Below, in pieces: positions 1 to 7,562 of a stretch of 38,932 nucleotides of DNA. The stretch spans positions 1 through 38,932 of the forward strand of contig QCMA01000009.1 in NCBI GenBank assembly GCA_003214115.1, given 5' to 3'. This DNA comes from Prochlorococcus sp. AG-418-I21 (GTDB lineage: Bacteria > Cyanobacteriota > Cyanobacteriia > PCC-6307 > Cyanobiaceae). The notes under the pieces were generated by a model. That model was given only the letters and a program-made list of their open reading frames with translations. It did no database searches and was not told the DNA's origin. A program made the position numbers and the translations under genes. Each line of letters opens with the position of its first letter. The stretch's first letter is position 1.

Positions 1-209
1 CAGTCTTAGATAGTTTACAAAAAGGATTTGAAGTTATTCTCATATCGGATGCCATGGGAAGTAGAAATAGAGCAGATCATGAAATAGCATTACAAAGAAT
101 GACTCAGAGTGGGGCGTTCATAACAACAACTGAATCAATAATTTTTGAATTATGCAAAACTGCGGATAGAAAAGAATTTAAAGAAATTAGAAATATAATA
201 CTGAGTTAA
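1..209 (+). CDS. Isochorismatase-family (cysteine hydrolase) protein, C-terminal end only
   Basis: This is the last 68 codons of a gene that begins before the window; the reading frame starts at base 3 and ends with TAA at 207-209. The visible tail contains SDAMGSR, then DHE, then a segment reading SGAFITTTESIIFEL. This matches the C-terminal third of isochorismatase-like cysteine hydrolases of the YcaC type, where the 'ITTTES' stretch follows the substrate-binding cap. The catalytic Asp/Lys/Cys residues would lie upstream and cannot be seen. The family hydrolyses diverse amide or ester substrates, so no substrate can be named. The next gene on the same strand starts 78 bases downstream. Confidence 0.7.
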   Translation, partial: VLDSLQKGFEVILISDAMGSRNRADHEIALQRMTQSGAFITTTESIIFELCKTADRKEFKEIRNIILS

Positions 210-287
210 AGAAAAATTAATACTGGATTGTTGTTTAGAGATAATTTAAAATTTTATTAGAGATAAATTTTTAAGGTTTATTTGAAT

Positions 288-1319
288 ATGAAATTTGTTA
301 CTGAAAACTTCCTTCTGGCAATAACTATTTTTTTTATTGGAACTTTATTGTCCATAATAATTTCTAAACTTTCAAAAACATTTTTTAAAAAGATTTCCAA
401 AAGAACAAAAACAAATTTTGATGATTTTATTTTTGAGGTAATCTCTGGAATTATAAAACCTATAGGGTTCCTCCTCTCATTTTATTTATCAATTGACTAC
501 TTTTTTGCTGATGAAATAACTTTTATCTCTGTCTTATTGAATATTTTGAAATTATTTATATTAATTATCATTATAAAAGCTCTCAATAAAGTTTTAATAA
601 GATCTTTAACAGAATCGACCTCGAAAATTAATGATTCCTCAATTAGTTCAATGGTATCTTCACTAACTCCATTGATAAAAGCATTAACTTGGACCATTGG
701 CTCAATATTTTTCTTACAAAATATAGGTGTTCAAATGACTGCTATTTGGGCTTTACTAAGTGCAGGAGGAATTGGAGCAGGATTAGCTCTGAAAGATCCA
801 GTTCAGGAGTTTTTTGAATATATAACAATTTTGCTTGATAAACCTTTTCAAAAAGGTGAGTTTATAAAATCTGATGGAGTCCTCGGAATGGTTGAGAGAG
901 TAGGAGTACGATCATCAAGGATAAGAAGTATTAATGGAGAAGTAATAGTAATGAGCAATAGCGCCCTAACAAATGGAATAATTTCAAATTACGCACAAAT
1001 GGAAAAAAGAAGGTTAGTGCATAAATTGGGAGTTGTTTATGAAACCTCTCCAAAACTTATGAAATTGATTCCAATAATAATTAAAAAAATAGTTGAAGAG
1101 ACAAAAGATGCTTCTTTTGATAGATGTCATTTCACAGATTTCGGCGACTTCAGTCTTAATTTCGAACTTGTTTATTACATCCCAACAAATAATTATCTCG
1201 CCGCAATGGAAGCTCAACAATCTATAAATTTAAGAATTATTGAGGAATTTGCGGTTAATAATATAGAGTTTGCATTCCCAACACAAACCTTAAATATTGA
1301 AAGTAACAAAGCCAAATGA
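288..1319 (+). CDS. MscS-family small-conductance mechanosensitive channel
   Basis: A 343-residue inner-membrane protein, of a length usual for small MscS channels. Three hydrophobic stretches cover roughly residues 6-28, 53-75 and 80-105. A pore-lining helix near residues 148-172 is rich in Gly and Ala (ALLSAGGIGAGLALKDPVQ) and is followed by the cytoplasmic beta domain, with motifs such as GVRSSRIRS and GEVIVMSNS. This is the canonical MscS core. The family opens on membrane tension to release solutes during hypo-osmotic shock. I place the start at ATG 288, although a TTG at 282 is in frame; an AAGG sits about 11 bases upstream of the ATG. The 3' end overlaps the convergent SDR gene by 30 bases, so there is no room for a dedicated terminator between them. 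Confidence 0.9.
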   Translation: MKFVTENFLLAITIFFIGTLLSIIISKLSKTFFKKISKRTKTNFDDFIFEVISGIIKPIGFLLSFYLSIDYFFADEITFISVLLNILKLFILIIIIKALNKVLIRSLTESTSKINDSSISSMVSSLTPLIKALTWTIGSIFFLQNIGVQMTAIWALLSAGGIGAGLALKDPVQEFFEYITILLDKPFQKGEFIKSDGVLGMVERVGVRSSRIRSINGEVIVMSNSALTNGIISNYAQMEKRRLVHKLGVVYETSPKLMKLIPIIIKKIVEETKDASFDRCHFTDFGDFSLNFELVYYIPTNNYLAAMEAQQSINLRIIEEFAVNNIEFAFPTQTLNIESNKAK

Positions 1320-2291
1320 TCTACAAATCTCTTCACTTAAAATCCAGAGTTTTGATGCCAACTCAGAATTATTTGCCTCATCACTAACATTACTTTCAAC
1401 TAATTTATGTTTTTTAAAAGATATAAGTTTATTACTTAAATGAACGTAACCAATATTATTTAAATTTGATTCAAAAACAATTTCAGAAAGTATCCTACCA
1501 GCATTTTCTATACTTTCAGAAATTCCTAAAATATTTTTTGCAGCTTTAGAAAAAATTAAATATCCAAAGAGATTAAAACGCTTACTGTATCTAAAAAAAC
1601 CAAGATCATCATTTGGTATTACTAGACCAGGAGCCCAAGTAATTACAGAAATTTTACTCGAGGAAGTTTTTAATTTTTTTTCAAGTTCTTTAGCAAACAA
1701 AATATTACACAACTTACTATTTTTATAAGCTTCATCAGCATTAAAATTTATAAATTGCCCAGTTACTTTTTTTCTCAAATTAACTAGGTTATTAAGTCCC
1801 GCTTTCTTTCCTATATTGCCACCTGAACTTTTAGGGTCGTGTACATCTGATGATGTAATAATGATTCTAGATTCTTCTTTATCTCTAATAAAATCTTTTA
1901 GGACATTTACTAAGTAAAAATGTGCAAGATGGTTTACTGCAAAAGTTAGTTCTATGCCTTGTTTTGATACTTTAGGGTAAAAAGAGCCTGTATATTGCAA
2001 TCCTGCATTTAAGACAAGCACATCTAAAAAAATGTTTTTAATAAAAAAGTAATCCTTAATTTTTTTAATATTCTCTAGATCTGAAAGATCACAATTTTCA
2101 ATAATAATTAAAAATTTACTAAGGTAATTTTTATCAAAATGTTTCTCGATTTTTCTGAGAAATTCATTCTTTCTAAATTCGTTTTTTATTACAACATATA
2201 AAATATTTTTCGTCTTAAGTAAATTAATAATGGCAAAAAACCCTATTCCTGAATTACCTCCAGTAATTAAAATATTTTTATTTTTAATCAT
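1290..2291 (-). CDS. Short-chain dehydrogenase/reductase resembling protochlorophyllide oxidoreductase / retinol dehydrogenase
   Basis: A 333-residue SDR. The nucleotide-binding motif TGGNSGIG lies near residues 10-17, followed by the structural NAG (about 95-97), the substrate-region motif NHLAHFYL (about 120-127), Ser147/148 and the catalytic pair Tyr189/Lys193 in AYKNSKLCN. The long form, the NHLxHF motif and the YKxSK-CN motif are shared by light-dependent protochlorophyllide oxidoreductases (POR) and retinol-dehydrogenase-like SDRs. The N-terminal 90 residues are Lys/Ile/Asn-rich and look divergent, so I do not assign it as the main POR of chlorophyll synthesis. Its divergent neighbour is the lycopene cyclase, which would fit a pigment or isoprenoid substrate, but that is only context. 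Confidence 0.65.
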   Translation of the reverse strand: MIKNKNILITGGNSGIGFFAIINLLKTKNILYVVIKNEFRKNEFLRKIEKHFDKNYLSKFLIIIENCDLSDLENIKKIKDYFFIKNIFLDVLVLNAGLQYTGSFYPKVSKQGIELTFAVNHLAHFYLVNVLKDFIRDKEESRIIITSSDVHDPKSSGGNIGKKAGLNNLVNLRKKVTGQFINFNADEAYKNSKLCNILFAKELEKKLKTSSSKISVITWAPGLVIPNDDLGFFRYSKRFNLFGYLIFSKAAKNILGISESIENAGRILSEIVFESNLNNIGYVHLSNKLISFKKHKLVESNVSDEANNSELASKLWILSEEICRSFGFVTFNI

Positions 2292-2404
2292 TTAAATTCC
2301 TATATTTTTTTTATGATAAAAAAATAAATAAAGTTTTTTTTATTTTGTAATCTTATAAATTATTGTTAAAACACTGAAAACTTAGTCGCTAGTATTTGAG
2401 TAAT

Positions 2405-2435
2405 TTGACTATTATTAATCTACTCTCATTATAAG
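2405..2435 (+). promoter_or_regulatory. Candidate sigma-70 promoter for the lycopene cyclase gene
   Basis: TTGACT at 2405-2410 matches five of six bases of the -35 consensus. TATAAG at 2430-2435 matches five of six of the -10 consensus, with a 19-base spacer, slightly longer than ideal. Transcription would begin at about base 2442. An 11-base inverted repeat, AACCC-T-GGGTT at 2453-2463, lies just downstream and could be an operator or chance. The assignment is by eye and unsupported by any start-site data. Confidence 0.4.
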
Positions 2436-2441
2436 TATTGG

Positions 2442-2516
2442 ATGAAAAATATAACCCTGGGTTCAGAAGCAATAATTTGTTCCATAAATTTCTTTAATCA
2501 TAAGATTTATATTTAA
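2442..2516 (+). CDS. Possible 24-residue leader peptide upstream of the lycopene cyclase
   Basis: An ATG at 2442 opens a 24-codon frame (starting MKNITLGSEA, ending HKIYI) whose TAA at 2514-2516 shares its last A with the ATG of the lycopene cyclase (TAATG). Its ATG lies almost exactly where transcription should start from the predicted promoter, so it could be translated from a leaderless mRNA and couple ribosomes into the next gene. There is no visible Shine-Dalgarno sequence for either start. Frames of this length arise often by chance in AT-rich DNA, so confidence is low. Confidence 0.2.
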   Translation: MKNITLGSEAIICSINFFNHKIYI

Positions 2517-3799
2517 TGTCAAAAGAAAATATACCAGATGTTCTTGTTTTGGGTGCAGGGCCTGCGGGTATGGCTATTGCCTCAGCTTTAGGGAAGGAAA
2601 AATTAGATGTTGAAGTGCTTTCTCCAAATGGACCAGATGAACCTTGGCCAAATACATATGGCATTTGGGGGAAAGAAGTTGATCAACTCGGGCTTCAGGA
2701 TTTACTTGAATATAGATGGAAAAATACTGTAAGTTTTTTTGGGCATGGCGCTTTAGAAGAGCAGGACGACGAGAATAAAGCCACGGAACATTCACTAGAT
2801 TATGGACTATTTGATAAGAAGAAACTCCACAATTATTGGTTTAAAGAATGTAATAAGTCTTTTATTAAATGGCATCAAGGCTTTGCAAACAAAATACATT
2901 TTGAAAAATACAAAAGTACAGTAACTACAAAAGATGGCAAAACTTACTCTGCAAGATTAGTAGTAGATGCAACAGGGTATGATCCTGTTTTTCTTAAATT
3001 AAAATCCTGTGGTCCTTTGGCAGTCCAAACTTGTTATGGGATAGTAGGTAATTTTAGTAAACCTCCACTTAAGAAAGGGCAGTTTGTATTAATGGACTAT
3101 AGAAATGATCATCTTAACGATGAGCAAAAAAAAGAACCTCCAACTTTTCTTTATGCCATGGATATGGGGGATGGGAAATATTTTCTTGAAGAGACATCTC
3201 TTGGTTTGGTAAATCCTCTAACAATGGAAAATTTAAAAGAGAGACTAGAGAAGAGGCTTTCTTATCGAAATATATCAATCACAAGCATGCAGCACGAAGA
3301 GCTTGGCTTATTTCTTCCTATGAATATGCCAATCCCAGATTTCAAACAACAAATACTTGGATATGGTGGTGCTGCTTCAATGGTACATCCTGCATCTGGA
3401 TATTTAATTGGTAATGTTTTAAGAAGAGCTCCACTTGTCGCGAAGGCAGTCTCAGAAGCAATTAAAAACAAAAATCTAAGTACCTATCATATTGCTAGAA
3501 AAGGTTGGGAAACTTTATGGTCAAAAGAATTAATTAGGAAGAAATCACTTTACCAATTTGGATTAGAAAAACTCATGAGGTTTGATGAGAAACTATTGAG
3601 AGAATTTTTTGGCAGTTTTTTCCAACTACCTAAAAATCAATGGTATGGGTTTCTAACTGATACTCTTTCTTTAAAAGAGATTGTATATGCTATGTGCGTA
3701 ATGTTTATAAAGGCTCCATGGAGTGTGAAGAAAGGTCTTATGATTATGCATGGAAGAGAATTTAAAATGTTACTTAGGATATTATTTCCAAACATATAG
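2516..3799 (+). CDS. crtL: Lycopene cyclase of the plant/cyanobacterial CrtL family, likely epsilon-type
   Basis: A 427-residue flavoprotein. The N-terminal dinucleotide-binding fold has GAGPAG at residues 13-18; next come the cyclase motif WPNTYGIWG (about 44-52) and DATGY (about 151-155), and then the conserved segment GYGGAASMVHPASGY near residue 285 that characterises CrtL-type lycopene cyclases. The enzyme closes the ends of lycopene into beta and/or epsilon rings. From the literature, high-light Prochlorococcus has two CrtL enzymes, and the CrtL-e version makes the epsilon rings needed for alpha-carotene. This copy fits that type by context, but sequence reading alone cannot settle ring specificity. 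An SDR gene follows after 7 bases, suggesting co-transcription. Confidence 0.85.
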   Translation: MSKENIPDVLVLGAGPAGMAIASALGKEKLDVEVLSPNGPDEPWPNTYGIWGKEVDQLGLQDLLEYRWKNTVSFFGHGALEEQDDENKATEHSLDYGLFDKKKLHNYWFKECNKSFIKWHQGFANKIHFEKYKSTVTTKDGKTYSARLVVDATGYDPVFLKLKSCGPLAVQTCYGIVGNFSKPPLKKGQFVLMDYRNDHLNDEQKKEPPTFLYAMDMGDGKYFLEETSLGLVNPLTMENLKERLEKRLSYRNISITSMQHEELGLFLPMNMPIPDFKQQILGYGGAASMVHPASGYLIGNVLRRAPLVAKAVSEAIKNKNLSTYHIARKGWETLWSKELIRKKSLYQFGLEKLMRFDEKLLREFFGSFFQLPKNQWYGFLTDTLSLKEIVYAMCVMFIKAPWSVKKGLMIMHGREFKMLLRILFPNI

Positions 3800-3806
3800 T
3801 TAAAAA

Positions 3807-4514
3807 ATGAGAACCATATTAATAAGTGGAGCTAGTAGAGGTATTGGACTAAATATTGCACATAAAGAATTAAAAGAAGGCAATAGAATTAGTGTTGGCA
3901 TAAGAGATTTAGAATCATTAAAAGGAAGCGCTATTGATCCAAAAAAATGGCCAGAAGGGAAAATTATAATCAACCACTATGATGCTTTAAAAAAAATTAC
4001 AGCCGAAAATTGGATAAAGAATACCGTAGATGAATTTGGAGGATTTGATTCAGTAATAAATTGTTCTGGAATATTATCGAAAGTTCCTTTCTTATACAAA
4101 GATGGTGATGAAGAAGACATTTTAAATACATTAAATATAAATTTTTTGGCAATTTGGCATTTATGCAGGCTTTCTTGGGATCATTTATGTACCTCTGGAA
4201 GAGGAAGAATTATTGTTTTAGTTTCAATGAGTGGGAAAAGATCCAAAGGTGATTTAGCCGCTTATTCTTCTTCAAAGTTTGCTTTGATGGGATTATGCCA
4301 AACTATGAAAAATAAAGGTTGGGATAAAAATATAAGAATTACTGCAATTTGCCCAAGCTGGGTTAATACAAAAATGGCCCAAAATATCTCTTCTTTAGAC
4401 AAATCAAGCATGACACAACCTGAAGATATTGCTGAAATATGCTCAACTATTCTTAAGTTACCTACCCAATCAGTTCCATTTGAAATCGCCTTAAATTGTA
4501 ACTATGAAATTTAA
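3807..4514 (+). CDS. Short-chain dehydrogenase/reductase, classical type
   Basis: A 235-residue classical SDR. The NAD(P)-binding motif SGASRGIG covers residues 7-14 and NCSG (about 85-88) stands for the usual NNAG. The catalytic residues are visible as Ser140 or Ser142, Tyr153 and Lys157 in YSSSK. A PSWVNT segment near residue 196 corresponds to the conserved PG motif after the active site. Such enzymes oxidise or reduce alcohols and ketones with NAD(P)(H); no substrate can be named. It starts 7 bases after the lycopene cyclase and is probably in the same transcript. Its stop shares the palindrome TTAA with the stop of the convergent gene. Confidence 0.8.
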   Translation: MRTILISGASRGIGLNIAHKELKEGNRISVGIRDLESLKGSAIDPKKWPEGKIIINHYDALKKITAENWIKNTVDEFGGFDSVINCSGILSKVPFLYKDGDEEDILNTLNINFLAIWHLCRLSWDHLCTSGRGRIIVLVSMSGKRSKGDLAAYSSSKFALMGLCQTMKNKGWDKNIRITAICPSWVNTKMAQNISSLDKSSMTQPEDIAEICSTILKLPTQSVPFEIALNCNYEI

Positions 4515-5053
4515 CCTAAATTAAAAATTAAGTAAGCCATTGAAAGCATTGCAATTGCAATAAATAAACCTTTTATTCGATTAGTTAACAATGAAAAAAG
4601 AGATAAATCTTCAGAAAAGTATCCGCCAAAACTACCCGTAATAAATAATATAACCATTGGTAAAGATGCCATTCCGAAAGAATAAGATATAGATTTTACA
4701 AATCCAAAATTTAAATAATTAAAAATAAGGGAACTTAATGTAAACAATAAAAAAGATGCGAATAGAGTTATGGAAACTTCAGCATCTAAAGTGTGAGGTA
4801 AGCTACCCTTTAATTCAAATTGCTTTTTACATTCTCTAATTTGTCTTTTAGAAAGCTTTAAATAACCAGTTTCAGGAATTCTTTGCGACTTATATTTTCT
4901 TAGTAATCTTGCTTCAAGAGTTTCTGGCTCCTTTGTCATAATTGATGTTAATAATTCATCTGGCTTTAATTTCTTAATTTTCTTTTCAAGATTATCCGTT
5001 TTCCCGATCCTATAAAGGTCTCCTACTCTAATAAGGTAAACATATCCCGACAT
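4511..5053 (-). CDS. Protein with a GIY-YIG/T5orf172-like N-terminal domain and a membrane-anchored C-terminus
   Basis: 180 residues. Residues 1-80 have the layout of the T5orf172/MUG113 branch of the GIY-YIG fold: Y4-V-Y6, then YRIGKT at 14-19, a helix NLEKKIKKL, Glu47 in LEARLLRKY, and GYLKLS at 63-68. The position that normally carries the catalytic Arg just after the YIG strand is Lys here, so nuclease activity is doubtful. Residues 93-114, 119-141 and 161-178 are three strongly hydrophobic segments, indicating a polytopic membrane anchor. I do not know a function for this arrangement. Both flanking genes face other ways: tail-to-tail with the SDR (4-base overlap) and head-to-head with the GST gene. 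Confidence 0.6.
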   Translation of the reverse strand: MSGYVYLIRVGDLYRIGKTDNLEKKIKKLKPDELLTSIMTKEPETLEARLLRKYKSQRIPETGYLKLSKRQIRECKKQFELKGSLPHTLDAEVSITLFASFLLFTLSSLIFNYLNFGFVKSISYSFGMASLPMVILFITGSFGGYFSEDLSLFSLLTNRIKGLFIAIAMLSMAYLIFNLG

Positions 5054-5127
5054 TTGCGTTGTAAAATTAATACTAATCCTATTTAGATAATACTCAAAGA
5101 ATTAGGGAAATTAAAAGTTTTTACAAT

Positions 5128-5787
5128 ATGAAAAACGATATTTTATATTCATTTCGAAGATGTCCATATGCAATTCGTGCAAGATGGGCCCTGTTAATTT
5201 GTGAAATTAAAGTAGAGATAAGAGAAATTGATTTAAAAAATAAACCTCTAGATTTTTTAAATAAGTCAAATACGAAAACGGTTCCAATACTTATAAAAAA
5301 AAATAGTCAAGTTATTGAAGAAAGTCTTGAAATTATCCAGTGGGCTCTCTTAGAGTCAAAAAAGGAAAACATCAAATTAATTTATTTTCCTGAAAACAAA
5401 AAAGAAGATATTTTTGAAATAATTAATGAAAACGATAACGAATTCAAATATCATTTAGATCGATTTAAATATGCCACAAGATATAAGAATAGTGATGAAG
5501 AATTTCATTTCACAAATGCAATTAAATTTATAAAGAGATGTAACGAACTTCTTTCAGAAAACAAATACTTATTTGGAGATAGCCCCACAATCGCTGATTG
5601 GTCTATTTGGCCTTTTGTCAGACAATTTAAAATAGCTTGTGAAAGCCAAAAAAGAACAAATTATTTTGAACCCTCAATAAAAAACTGGTTAGAATCATTT
5701 GAGAAAAATAAAGAATTTAAATCTTTAATGCATAAATACGAATTATGGGAACCATATTCTAGGAAGAATTATTTCCCATCTAATTAA
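5128..5787 (+). CDS. Glutathione S-transferase family protein
   Basis: 219 residues with a thioredoxin-fold N-terminus. It opens with a strand, LYSFRRCPYAIRARWAL (about 6-22), whose Cys-Pro pair resembles the active-site region of glutaredoxin-2-like and omega-like GSTs. A TVPIL segment near residue 51 supplies the cis-proline, and EES at about 64-66 corresponds to the glutathione-binding Glu-Ser. The C-terminal half is helical and contains the N-capping motif region SPTIADWSIWPF, where the Asp is diagnostic of GSTs. Likely a cytosolic thiol transferase or dehydroascorbate-reductase-like enzyme; the substrate is unknown. The stop overlaps that of the convergent small gene through a TTAA. Confidence 0.8.
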   Translation: MKNDILYSFRRCPYAIRARWALLICEIKVEIREIDLKNKPLDFLNKSNTKTVPILIKKNSQVIEESLEIIQWALLESKKENIKLIYFPENKKEDIFEIINENDNEFKYHLDRFKYATRYKNSDEEFHFTNAIKFIKRCNELLSENKYLFGDSPTIADWSIWPFVRQFKIACESQKRTNYFEPSIKNWLESFEKNKEFKSLMHKYELWEPYSRKNYFPSN

Positions 5788-6041
5788 CTTTCCAACAACT
5801 TCCTTTTCTCAATTATTCTTGCTAACTCCAAAAAATATCCTGCAGTCCTAAATTTGCCTATATTTTTTTCCTTAAAATCAAGATCGCTTCTAATTTCTGC
5901 AGTCTCTGCCATAAGCAAATCTAAATCATTTGATCCAAGACTATACAATTCACCAAGTTCGATTTCCCTTCCAAGTAAATGACTCCTAAACCACTTCCCT
6001 TTATTTTCTTGAGGTGGAATATCGTAGGGTGTAAATGACAT
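5784..6041 (-). CDS. Small conserved hypothetical protein (85 residues)
   Basis: An 85-residue soluble protein with no Cys, no signal peptide and no membrane segment. It has a PPQENKGKWFRSHLLGREIELGEL-like first half and a helical second half containing LMAETAEIRSDLDF and YFLELARIIEKRKLL. I do not recognise a named domain. The strong compositional normality and the ATG start suggest a real gene of the kind conserved among marine picocyanobacteria. It lies 38 bases after the GltS-like gene on the same strand and may be co-transcribed with it. No function is proposed. Confidence 0.6.
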   Translation of the reverse strand: MSFTPYDIPPQENKGKWFRSHLLGREIELGELYSLGSNDLDLLMAETAEIRSDLDFKEKNIGKFRTAGYFLELARIIEKRKLLES

Positions 6042-6079
6042 TAAAATAAAATTTTAGGCTTTTTACCATTCTAGGGTTC

Positions 6080-7462
6080 TTATTGAAACTTTTTCATCTC
6101 TAATTTATTAAAAATCAATGCGATAGAAAGAATTGCGAATGTAATTAGGGCACAAATTTCTGTCCAATAATCTAACCCAATTTTAGAAATCATTAATGGT
6201 GCAAGAACTGTGAATAGTCCTCCAGAAAGAATTAACTGAGCGAATAGCTGTTTTGACGTAAAAATTGGTAAAGTCTTAGAAATATTTTTAGGATCTGAAA
6301 GCCTTAAAAGAAGTAACCCAGAAGCTACTACACCTGTAGAATTTCCAAACTCTATCAAACTTTTTTCAAACCAATAATCATCAAAAATAAAGTATGCGAA
6401 ATAAGCAATGCAGATTAAATTCCACAATAAACCGAAAATAGTAAACACTAAAATAAGTATCCAATTATCAAAAACAACGGCAATATCTAAACTTGCCATA
6501 GCTGTAAAAATCAATAAGTCTGTGGATAAAATACCAATCTCCCTTTGCAGAATATTTGAAATAAATTCTGTATTTTTGGTTTTTTCTAAAATATATCTAA
6601 TAAGGAGCGAACCTATAAGGATAAAAGGAAATACTGGTAGTGAAAAAATAATTTCCTTCGAAAAATCACCAAAAGAACTTGAAATATACCTTAAAAATTT
6701 AAGTAGCAAAACACCAAAAGAAATTGCCAAACCAGAGAATCCAAGATTTATTATCAAAATTCTTAAATCTGCAAAAATTCCAATCTTATTTTTTCCATTT
6801 ATAGTTTCTTTTTGTTCAATAATTTCCTCAGTATCTGAAAGGCCTAAAGTTCTACCAAGAAAAATAAATATGCTACCCAATATTGAAGAGGATAAAAGAC
6901 CCATTGTTGCCATAGCCAAACCAAGATCTAACCCATTTGGGAAACCGAGTTTATTAAAACTTTCACCGATTATTGATGCAGCTCCATGACCACCCTCAAA
7001 ACCTACCTCTATTAAACAACCCATTAGAGGGTTTGCATCCATAGATGGAGGCAGAAAATATTTAACAACAAGACCACCGACAAAAAATTGTCCGAAACCT
7101 AGTGAAAGAGCTAATAGAAATTGATTAAAAATTGGTTTAACTAAACCATTTATATTTGGAATCGGTCTTCCCATCATTAAAGTTGCGAAGACTAATGATA
7201 AAAGAGGAGTAGGAAAATTACTCCAAACATTGATTGTTTCTTTTGGCAAAAAGTGTATCGCTCCAAATGGGCCTATAGATATACCCAGAATTCCTGATAT
7301 GACAGCTATCGGTAATCCAAATCTCTCAAGTTGAACAGCTAGTTTAAATTTTCTCCCAAAAATCAACAAAAAAAATATAATTAATAATCCCAAAAAACTT
7401 ATCAATAGAGAATTTGAAAAAATATCTTTATTCTGTATCGAAAAAATATTCAATGATTTCAA
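6080..7462 (-). CDS. GltS-like sodium/glutamate symporter family membrane protein
   Basis: A 460-residue, highly hydrophobic protein with about ten to twelve membrane segments. The segment EVGFEGGHGAASIIGESF near residue 150 corresponds to the conserved Gly-Gly-His-Gly motif of the GltS family (sodium:glutamate symporters). A second inverted half holds the matching region FGNSTGVVASGLLLLRL. A typical GltS is about 400 residues; this protein is longer mainly in the linker around residues 210-230. The substrate could be glutamate or another small anion. The start is a TTG at 7462; no ATG lies upstream in a sensible place. pcb lies upstream on the same strand, separated by a strong terminator, so this gene needs its own promoter. 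Confidence 0.75.
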   Translation of the reverse strand: MKSLNIFSIQNKDIFSNSLLISFLGLLIIFFLLIFGRKFKLAVQLERFGLPIAVISGILGISIGPFGAIHFLPKETINVWSNFPTPLLSLVFATLMMGRPIPNINGLVKPIFNQFLLALSLGFGQFFVGGLVVKYFLPPSMDANPLMGCLIEVGFEGGHGAASIIGESFNKLGFPNGLDLGLAMATMGLLSSSILGSIFIFLGRTLGLSDTEEIIEQKETINGKNKIGIFADLRILIINLGFSGLAISFGVLLLKFLRYISSSFGDFSKEIIFSLPVFPFILIGSLLIRYILEKTKNTEFISNILQREIGILSTDLLIFTAMASLDIAVVFDNWILILVFTIFGLLWNLICIAYFAYFIFDDYWFEKSLIEFGNSTGVVASGLLLLRLSDPKNISKTLPIFTSKQLFAQLILSGGLFTVLAPLMISKIGLDYWTEICALITFAILSIALIFNKLEMKKFQ

Positions 7463-7511
7463 AAAATATATAATTCTAAATCTAAATTAATAAACAAAAT
7501 TTTTCAAATAA

Positions 7512-7538
7512 AAAAGGCTCCTGTAATAGGAGCCTTTT
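7512..7538 (-). terminator. Rho-independent terminator downstream of pcb
   Basis: A perfect 11-base-pair stem (AAAAGGCTCCT at 7512-7522 pairs with AGGAGCCTTTT at 7528-7538) encloses a five-base loop. On the minus strand the stem is followed by a run of T residues, so it ends transcripts coming from pcb 24 bases upstream. It is the clearest intrinsic terminator in the window and fits a very highly expressed gene that must be insulated from the transporter gene behind it. Confidence 0.9.
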
Positions 7539-7562
7539 GATATTGGTATGAAAATTTGAGAA

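Noticed and set aside
282-287. TTG extension of the MscS gene
   Set aside because: ATG follows two codons later at 288 with a better-spaced AAGG; the extension adds nothing.
6408-6989. 193-codon frame on the plus strand opposite the GltS-like gene
   Set aside because: It is antisense to a clear membrane transporter, has no recognisable domain, and its Lys/Ile/Pro-rich composition is what the complement of membrane-protein codons yields.
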